From: Trujillonella endophytica
Lineage (GTDB): Bacteria > Actinomycetota > Actinomycetes > Mycobacteriales > Geodermatophilaceae
Assembly (NCBI RefSeq): GCF_900110555.1
Contig: NZ_FOEE01000022.1
Coordinates: 1-41,063, forward strand
Direction: 5' to 3'
Length of the DNA stretch: 41,063 bases
In this document: positions 23,618 through 29,014 of the stretch, piece by piece
Layout: every line of letters starts with the position of its first letter
How positions within the stretch are numbered: the stretch's first letter is position 1
The notes under the pieces: generated by a model
Seen by the model: the letters and a program-made list of their open reading frames with translations, nothing else
What the model was told of the DNA's origin: nothing
Databases searched by the model: none
Made by a program: the position numbers and the translations under genes

Positions 23618-25138
23618 GTGGTCCGCGAGACGCTCCTCCCCGGCGCGCTGACCGCGGCCCGGCGCGCCGCTGACCTGCAGGTCCTCGCCGGCGGGTCGGT
23701 CGACGTGGTCGTCGTCGGTGGCGGTGTCACGGGTGCGGGCGTGGCCGTGGACGCCGCGGCACGGGGGCTGTCGGTGGCCCTGTTCGAGCGCGCCGACCTC
23801 GCCTCGGGCACCAGCCGCTGGTCGTCGAAGCTGGTGCACGGCGGGCTGCGCTACCTCGCCCACGGGGAGATCGGCCTGGCCCGCGAGTCCGCCCGCGAGC
23901 GCGCCGTGCTCATGGGGGCGACCGCGCCGCACCTGGTCCGGCCGCTGCCGTTCCTCGTGCCCGACGTCGCCGGGCGGGACGTGACCGCCCTGGCCGGTGC
24001 CGGCGGGCGGCTCGGGGACGCGGTGCGCCGCTCGGTCCCGGGCGGCCGGGGCTCGCTGCCGAACACCCGGCGGGTGTCGGCGGCCGAGGTCGCGCGGGCG
24101 ACGCCGGCGGTGCGGCCGGGGCGGGGCGGTGTCGTCTTCTGGGACGGGCAGCTCGCCGACGACGCCCGGCTCGTCGTCGCCCTGGCGCGGACGGCGGCCG
24201 CGCTGGGCGCGCGGGTGGTCACCGGCGCGGCGGTGACGGGGGTGGACGGCGGCGTGGTCTCGGTGACCCCCTCCGACGGCGCCGGGTTCACGCTGCGGGC
24301 GGGCGCGGTGGTGAACGCCGCGGGCGTGTGGGCGCAGCGGCTGGCTCCCGGCGTCCGGCTGGTGCCCTCCCGCGGCTCGCACCTGGTCGTGCGCGCGTCC
24401 GTCCTCGGCGATCCGACGGCGGCGCTCACCGTGCCGCTGCCCGGCTCCCGCTCCCGCTACGTGTTCGCGCTGCCCCAGCCCGGCGGGCTCGTGTACCTGG
24501 GGCTGACCGACGAGCCGGTCTCCGGGCCCGTGCCCGACGAGGACCCGGTGCCCTCGGAGGCCGAGGTCGCGCAGCTGCTCGGGACGGTGAACCGGGTGCT
24601 GGCCGAGCCCCTGACCCGCGACGACGTCGTCGGCTCCTACGCCGGGCTCCGCCCGCTGGTGCTGCCCGCCTCGGCCGGGACCGGCCCCGGCGACGCCACC
24701 GCCGACCTCTCCCGCAAGCACCTGCTCTCCTGGGACGGCGAGGTGCTGACCGTCGTCGGCGGGAAGCTGACCACCTACCGCGCGATGGCCGAGCAGTCGG
24801 TGGACGCGGTGGTCGCCCGGCTCGGGCGGGGCGCGCGGCGGTCGGTCACCCCGCGGCTGCCGCTGGTCGGGGCCGCCCCGCGGGCCGCGCTCGCCCGCGT
24901 GGCCGCACCCGGCCGGCTGGTGGCCCGGTACGGGACGGAGGCGCCCGCGGTGGCGGCCCTGGGCGCCGAGCCGCTCGTCGAGGGGCGCCCGGAGACGGTG
25001 GGCGAGCTGCGGTTCGCGGTGCGGGCGGAGGGCGCCCGCACGGTCGGCGACCTGCTCGACCGGCGCACCCGGATCGGGCTGGTCCCGGCCGACCGCGAGC
25101 GCGCCGTGGCCGCGGCCGAGGCGGTCCTCGGCGAGTAG
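23618..25138 (+). CDS. glpD: Aerobic glycerol-3-phosphate dehydrogenase
   Basis: A 506-residue membrane-associated FAD enzyme oxidising sn-glycerol-3-phosphate to dihydroxyacetone phosphate and passing electrons to quinone. The N-terminal dinucleotide fold VVVVGGGVTGAGVAVDAAARG is followed by ADLASGTSRWSSKLVHGGLRYL, the GlpD signature; later blocks are VNAAGVWAQ, GSYAGLRPL and VVGGKLTTYR. The C-terminal helical domain ends with GDLLDRRTRIGLV and is shorter than in GlpD proteins of about 560-585 residues. No glpK or glpF is in the window. The leaderless GTG start is set by TACAGT 6 nt upstream. A 28-bp perfect palindrome 47 bp after the stop may terminate it. Confidence 0.92.
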   Translation: MVRETLLPGALTAARRAADLQVLAGGSVDVVVVGGGVTGAGVAVDAAARGLSVALFERADLASGTSRWSSKLVHGGLRYLAHGEIGLARESARERAVLMGATAPHLVRPLPFLVPDVAGRDVTALAGAGGRLGDAVRRSVPGGRGSLPNTRRVSAAEVARATPAVRPGRGGVVFWDGQLADDARLVVALARTAAALGARVVTGAAVTGVDGGVVSVTPSDGAGFTLRAGAVVNAAGVWAQRLAPGVRLVPSRGSHLVVRASVLGDPTAALTVPLPGSRSRYVFALPQPGGLVYLGLTDEPVSGPVPDEDPVPSEAEVAQLLGTVNRVLAEPLTRDDVVGSYAGLRPLVLPASAGTGPGDATADLSRKHLLSWDGEVLTVVGGKLTTYRAMAEQSVDAVVARLGRGARRSVTPRLPLVGAAPRAALARVAAPGRLVARYGTEAPAVAALGAEPLVEGRPETVGELRFAVRAEGARTVGDLLDRRTRIGLVPADRERAVAAAEAVLGE

Positions 25139-25185
25139 GCGGACCCCCGCGCGACATGATTCCGGCGGGAGCCGCGGTGCTGTCC

Positions 25186-25213
25186 CCGGTGCCGCGCTGC
25201 AGCGCGGCACCGG
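25186..25213. terminator. 28-bp perfect palindrome after glpD
   Basis: The 14-bp half CCGGTGCCGCGCTG is followed without spacer by its exact reverse complement (centre CTGCAG). As RNA it folds into an extremely GC-rich hairpin 47 nt after the glpD stop; as DNA it could be a cruciform or protein site. No U-tract follows. Confidence 0.55.
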
Positions 25214-25275
25214 CCGCAGTGCCGCGGCGGTGGTTCCGGTGCGTGTCTCAGCATATGGGAAGACGGTTCCACTGT

Positions 25276-25293
25276 ATGGACACCGCGGTCCAT
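25276..25293 (+). promoter_or_regulatory. Dyad overlapping the methyltransferase promoter
   Basis: ATGGAC-ACCGCG-GTCCAT has perfect 6-bp arms. Its right arm runs into CATGAT (25291-25296), a TAnnnT-like -10 element 6 nt before the ATG at 25303. The geometry suits a repressor covering the -10/-35 spacer. Confidence 0.4.
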
Positions 25294-25302
25294 GATCTCG
25301 CC

Positions 25303-26097
25303 ATGGACACCTACACCCACGGGCACGCCGAGCCGGTCCTGCAGTCGCACCGCTGGCGGACCGCGGAGAACTCCGCGCCGCACCTGCTGCCGCACCTGCG
25401 CCCGGGTCTGGACCTGCTCGACGTGGGCTGCGGGCCCGGCACCATCACCGTCGACCTGGCCCGGCGGGTGGCGCCCGGGCGGGTCGTGGGCCTGGACGTC
25501 TCCCCGGACCCGCTGGACGAGGCCCGGGCCGCGGCCGGGCGCGCGGGTGTCGCCGTCGAGTTCGCGGTCGGCGACACCTACGCGCTCGAGGCCGCCGACG
25601 ACTCCTTCGACGTCGTCCATGCCCACCAGGTGCTCCAGCACCTGAACGACCCGGTCGCGGCGCTGCGCGAGATGGCGCGGGTGTGCCGGCCCGGCGGCGT
25701 GGTCGCGGTGCGCGACGTCGACTACGCGACCTTCACCTGGTTCCCCGCCGACCGGGGTCTGGACCGGTGGCTGGAGGTCTACTACGGCGTCGCCCGGGCC
25801 AACGACGCCGAGCCCGACGCCGGCCGGCGGCTGCTGTCCTGGGCGCACGCGGCGGGGCTGCGGGACGTCGTCACCACCACGTCGTCCTGGTGCTACGCCA
25901 CGCCGGAGGAGCGCGAGTGGTGGGGGACCTCGTGGGCGGGCCGGGCGACGGCGTCGGCCTTCGCCGATCAGGCCCTGGCCTACGGGCTGGCCACCCCGGA
26001 GGAGCTCGACGACCTCGCCGCCGCCTGGCTGCGGTGGGCCGCGGCCGACGACGGCTGGCTCGGGATGATGCACGGGGAACTGCTCATCCGCGTCTGA
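25303..26097 (+). CDS. Class I SAM-dependent methyltransferase (UbiE/Methyltransf_11-like)
   Basis: A 264-residue enzyme with SAM motif I LLDVGCGPGTITVDLA, the acidic strand-2 end GLDVSPDPLDEA, motif II FDVVHAHQVLQHL and post-motif CRPGGVVAVRDVDYATF. The fold is complete, with a helical C-terminal extension. The methyl acceptor is unknown; related proteins act on small lipophilic substrates. ATG at 25303 is 6 nt behind CATGAT, so a leaderless mRNA is likely; in-frame starts upstream (25255, 25276) are less well placed. The end overlaps the convergent MerR gene by 14 bp. Confidence 0.9.
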   Translation: MDTYTHGHAEPVLQSHRWRTAENSAPHLLPHLRPGLDLLDVGCGPGTITVDLARRVAPGRVVGLDVSPDPLDEARAAAGRAGVAVEFAVGDTYALEAADDSFDVVHAHQVLQHLNDPVAALREMARVCRPGGVVAVRDVDYATFTWFPADRGLDRWLEVYYGVARANDAEPDAGRRLLSWAHAAGLRDVVTTTSSWCYATPEEREWWGTSWAGRATASAFADQALAYGLATPEELDDLAAAWLRWAAADDGWLGMMHGELLIRV

Positions 26098-26830
26098 CGG
26101 CGTTGGCCTGGACGGCGGCGCTCACCCACTCGGCGAGTCCCGGCGCGACCTGCTCGTAGGTGGCGGTGAACCGCTCGTCCTCGACGTACATCCGGCCCAG
26201 GCCGGCGTGCATCCCGGGGCTGCAGGCGTAGAAGTTCCGGCTGATCTGCTGCCGGTGCTCCTCGGCGAGGTCCATGGCCGGGGGCGTCTCGGGTGCCACG
26301 CCCGCCTGCAGGGCGTCGGCCATGCGGCGGGTCAGCGCCTCGCCCTCGGCCCGGATCCGGACCCAGTCGTCCTTCGTGTGGGCCGCGGTCCGCCGCGCGG
26401 ACTGCGCGTAGGCGTCGGTGTCGCCCCACCGCTCCCGCACCTCGGCCTCGTGCCGCTCCGGGTCGTGCTCGCCGAAGACCTCGAACCGCTCCTCGGGGGT
26501 CAGCCTGATGCCCATCTGCCGTGCCTCCATCTCCATCTCGACGGCGGCGACCATCGCCCGCGTCCGCTCCAGCCGCTCGCGCAGCAGCCGGTGCTGCCGT
26601 CGGAAGTGCTCGCCCGGGTCGTCGGCGGCCAGCAGCGTCGCGACCTCCTCGAGGGTGAACCCGAGCTCGCGGTAGACCAGTACTTGGTGCAGCCGGTCCA
26701 GGTCTGCCGCCGAGTACCGCCGGTAGCCCGACGCGGTGCGACCGGACGGCGAGAGCAGCCCGATCCGGTCGTAGTGGTGCAGCGTGCGCACGGTGACGCC
26801 GGCCAGCGCCGCGACCTCTCCCACGTTCAC
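26084..26830 (-). CDS. MerR-family regulator with TipAS drug-binding domain
   Basis: A 248-residue protein. Residues 1-70 form the MerR HTH (VNVGEVAALAGVTVRTLHHYDRIGLLSPSGRT...YRRYSAADLDRL), followed by a coiled-coil dimerisation helix (HFRRQHRLLRERLERTRAMV) and a C-terminal TipAS/albA-type domain (EVFGEHDPERHEAEVRERWG...SPGMHAGLGRMYVEDERFTATYE...). TipA-class proteins bind thiopeptides and other compounds. Here all the usual TipAS blocks are present, but ligand choice is unknown. GTG at 26830 has GGAGG 7 nt upstream. A textbook MerR operator lies directly ahead, so it is autoregulated. Confidence 0.92.
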   Translation of the reverse strand: MNVGEVAALAGVTVRTLHHYDRIGLLSPSGRTASGYRRYSAADLDRLHQVLVYRELGFTLEEVATLLAADDPGEHFRRQHRLLRERLERTRAMVAAVEMEMEARQMGIRLTPEERFEVFGEHDPERHEAEVRERWGDTDAYAQSARRTAAHTKDDWVRIRAEGEALTRRMADALQAGVAPETPPAMDLAEEHRQQISRNFYACSPGMHAGLGRMYVEDERFTATYEQVAPGLAEWVSAAVQANAVRRG

Positions 26831-26856
26831 CCGGGTTCCTCCCTCCGACGGGCGCC

Positions 26857-26887
26857 AGTGCACAGCCTGACGCCGCGTCAGGGTCAA
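26857..26887 (-). promoter_or_regulatory. MerR-type promoter/operator with 19-bp spacer
   Basis: Read leftward: -35 TTGACC (26887-26882), 19-bp spacer, -10 TGCACT (26862-26857). The spacer starts with a perfect dyad CTGACGC-G-GCGTCAG (26881-26867). The over-long 19-bp spacer carrying the dyad is the hallmark of MerR-activated promoters, and it drives the merR gene itself. Confidence 0.8.
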
Positions 26888-26945
26888 GGGTGCGGTGACG
26901 GAGGAGCGCAGCCGCACGGACTCGCGCCCTCCACAGGGGCGGGAC

Positions 26946-27548
26946 TCAGCCGGCGAGCGCCCGCACCGTCTGGACGGCCGCGACGACGGCGAAGACCAGG
27001 AACAGGACGGCGGCCACCCGGCGGATCAGCGGCACCGGCAGCCGGGCCGCGAGGTGCTTGCCGAGGAACACGGCGAGCCCGGAGACGACCAGCAGTGCTG
27101 CCCAGGCTCCGACGAAGACCGACAGGGGCTCGTCGAAGCGGGCGGCCAGGCCGGCGGTCGCCAGCTGGGTCAGGTCCCCCCACTCGGCGGCGAAGAGCAC
27201 GCCGAAGGAGATCGCGGCCGCCCGCACGAACGACGTCCCCCCGCGCGCGTCGGCGGCGACCTCGTCGTCCTCGGGACCGCTGTCGGCGCTGCGCCACAGC
27301 AGGGCCGCGCCGATCAGGAACAGCAGGCCCACGGCCCCGGTCACCACCGCCTCCGGGAGCAGCGAGAGCAGGCTCCCCGCGGTGACGGCGATCGCCACCT
27401 GGGCGAAGAACGCCAGGCCGACGCCGACGAACACCGGCACCGGAGCGAACCGGGTGGCCAGCACGAGGCTGGCGAACATGGTCTTGTCCGGCAGCTCCGC
27501 CGGCAGGACGAGGACGAACGCGGTCGCGACGACCGACAGCACCAGCAC
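26946..27548 (-). CDS. GDT1/TMEM165 (UPF0016) family cation exporter, likely Mn2+
   Basis: A 200-residue membrane protein with six predicted helices in two repeats. Each repeat carries the family's acidic signature: PAELPDKTMFAS (Glu18, Asp21) and AEWGDLTQLA (Glu122, Asp125), variants of E-x-G-D-(K/R)-(T/S). A charged loop (SADSGPEDDEVAADARGG) separates the halves. Family members exchange Ca2+ or Mn2+, and bacterial ones export Mn2+. GTG at 27548 gives the canonical length, since the two hydrophobic repeats start there. The 5' leader contains a yybP-ykoY-type riboswitch, which strongly supports manganese as substrate. Confidence 0.9.
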   Translation of the reverse strand: MLVLSVVATAFVLVLPAELPDKTMFASLVLATRFAPVPVFVGVGLAFFAQVAIAVTAGSLLSLLPEAVVTGAVGLLFLIGAALLWRSADSGPEDDEVAADARGGTSFVRAAAISFGVLFAAEWGDLTQLATAGLAARFDEPLSVFVGAWAALLVVSGLAVFLGKHLAARLPVPLIRRVAAVLFLVFAVVAAVQTVRALAG

Positions 27549-27623
27549 GAGGACTCTCTCTTCCGCTCGGCGCAGCCGGGCGGGGGTGGGGGCCTCCGAC
27601 CGGCAGCGCGCACACCACTGCCC

Positions 27624-27736
27624 GATCGAAGGTCTCGCCCACCCGCGCGGGGCGCGGGCCCGCTGACCGGGAGCCACCTCGCGGTGGCGCCAGCATGTCG
27701 ACCAGCGGTCGGGGGGCTACTCCCCTTCTGCGCGGA
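27624..27736 (-). promoter_or_regulatory. Mn2+-sensing riboswitch (yybP-ykoY type) ahead of the GDT1 gene
   Basis: Read leftward, the leader contains AAGGGGAGTAGCC (27727-27715) and, about 85 nt later, GGGCGAGACCTTCG (27641-27628). These are the two most conserved strands of the yybP-ykoY aptamer (GGGGAGUAG... and ...GCGAGACCUU). P1 can form between GAAGG and CCTTC next to them. The stretch between holds two further helices, for example CGACCGCTGGTCG and GCCACCGCGAGGTGGC. Downstream, GGCAG...CTGCC can form an expression-platform hairpin before the GTG at 27548. Confidence 0.85.
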
Positions 27737-27737
27737 A

Positions 27738-27743
27738 ACGATA
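27738..27743 (-). promoter_or_regulatory. -10 element of the riboswitch-GDT1 transcript
   Basis: TATCGT (27743-27738) matches TAnnnT and ends just before the riboswitch P1, so transcription would start close to 27731 and include the whole aptamer. No convincing -35 is visible. Confidence 0.5.
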
Positions 27744-27790
27744 GCCGGACCCGTGCCGGAATCCGCGTGCGCCCCGCCCGTGGCCGGCGC

Positions 27791-27796
27791 TACCGT
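27791..27796 (+). promoter_or_regulatory. Leaderless promoter of the MFS gene
   Basis: TACCGT lies 6 nt before ATG 27803, the same geometry as at pheA, serS and glpD in this window. It marks 27803 as the native start of the MFS reading frame. Confidence 0.55.
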
Positions 27797-27802
27797 CCCC
27801 GC

Positions 27803-29014
27803 ATGCCGTTCCGTTGACGCACCGACCGCTCCCGGCCGGCCCCGCTGCCGGCCGCCGCCCGCCCGCTGGCCCGCCTCGTCGTCGGCTGGACCGCGCTGGC
27901 GGGCCTGGTCCCGCTGTACCCGCTGTACGCCCTGCTGTTCCTGGACACCGGCCTGTCGCAGGGCGAGGTCTCGGGGTTGTTCGCGCTGTGGTCGGTCACC
28001 GCGTTCCTGGCCGAGGTCCCCGCCGGGGTGCTCGCCGACCGCTGGTCCCGGCGGGGCGCGCTCGTGCTGTCCGGCGTCGGCGAGGCCGCGGCCTTCGCGC
28101 TGTGGACGGCGGCGCCCGGTGCCGCCTCGTTCGCCGTGGGCTTCGTGGTGTGGGGCATCGCCGGGGCGCTCGTCTCCGGCACCGTCGAGGCGGTGCTGTA
28201 CGACGGGCTGGCGGGGCACGGCGCATCCGGCGCCTACGCCCGGGTGCACGGCTGGACGACGGCCGCCGAGCTCCTGGTGCAGGTGCCCACCGCCGGCCTC
28301 GCCACCGTTCTGGTCGCGGCCGGCGGGTACGAGCTGGTGGGCTGGGTCAGCGTCGTGGTCTGCCTGGCCGTCGCCGCGCTGGCGCTCCGCTTTCCGGACG
28401 CGCCCCCCGCGGTGTGCGCGGCGGCGCCGGACGGCGCGGCGGAGCCGGACGGCGCGGACGAGCCGCCGCTGGGGCGGGCCGTGGGGCTGGCACTGCGCCG
28501 GCCGGGGCTGCGCCTGGTCGTCGTCGCCGTGGCGGCGCTGGGCGGCCTCGACGCGCTGGAGGAGTACCAGCCCGTCCTGGCCGCCGAGTGGGGGGTGCCG
28601 GCGGCCGCGGTGCCGGTGGCCGTGCTGGCGGTGTCGCTGACCGGGGCACTGGGCGCGGCGCTCGGTGGCCGGGCCGCACGGCTGCCGGGCGTCGTGCTGC
28701 TCGGACTGCTGGTGGCCTCGGCGCTGCTGCTGGCCGGCGCGGCGCTGTGGGCGCGGCCCGTGGCGGTGGTCGCCCTGGCCTGCTCGTACGGGCTCTACCT
28801 CGCGGTTCTGGTCGTGGCCGAGACGCGCCTGCAGGAGCGGATCTCCGGCCGGTACCGGGCGACCCTCACCTCGGTGGCAGGGCTGGGCATCGAGCTCGCG
28901 TCGCTGCTGGTGTTCGCGGCGTGGGCGATGGGCGGCGCGCTCGCGGTCGCCGGGCTGGCGCTGGCCGTCGTCCCGCTGGTGGCCCGGGCGATGAGTGCCC
29001 GCCTACCGGCGTGA
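27803..29014 (+). CDS. MFS transporter with in-frame TGA at codon 5
   Basis: From 27818 to the TGA at 29012 one frame encodes a complete 12-helix major facilitator: TM1 GWTALAGLVPLYPLYALLF, the A-motif loop GVLADRWSRRGA, then EAVLYD and the C-terminal half ending ARLPA. The natural start is ATG 27803, 6 nt behind the TACCGT -10, but the frame reads M-P-F-R-TGA-R-T-D.... No ATG, GTG or TTG occurs in frame between the stop and TTG 27977, which would lose TM1. The gene is either freshly inactivated, started at a non-canonical codon, or read through (TGA-C is a leaky context). The body shows no other lesion. The substrate is unknown. Confidence 0.7.

Noticed and set aside
27818-27976. Alternative MFS start after the TGA
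   Set aside because: No ATG, GTG or TTG occurs in frame in this stretch; TTG 27977 would delete the first membrane helix.
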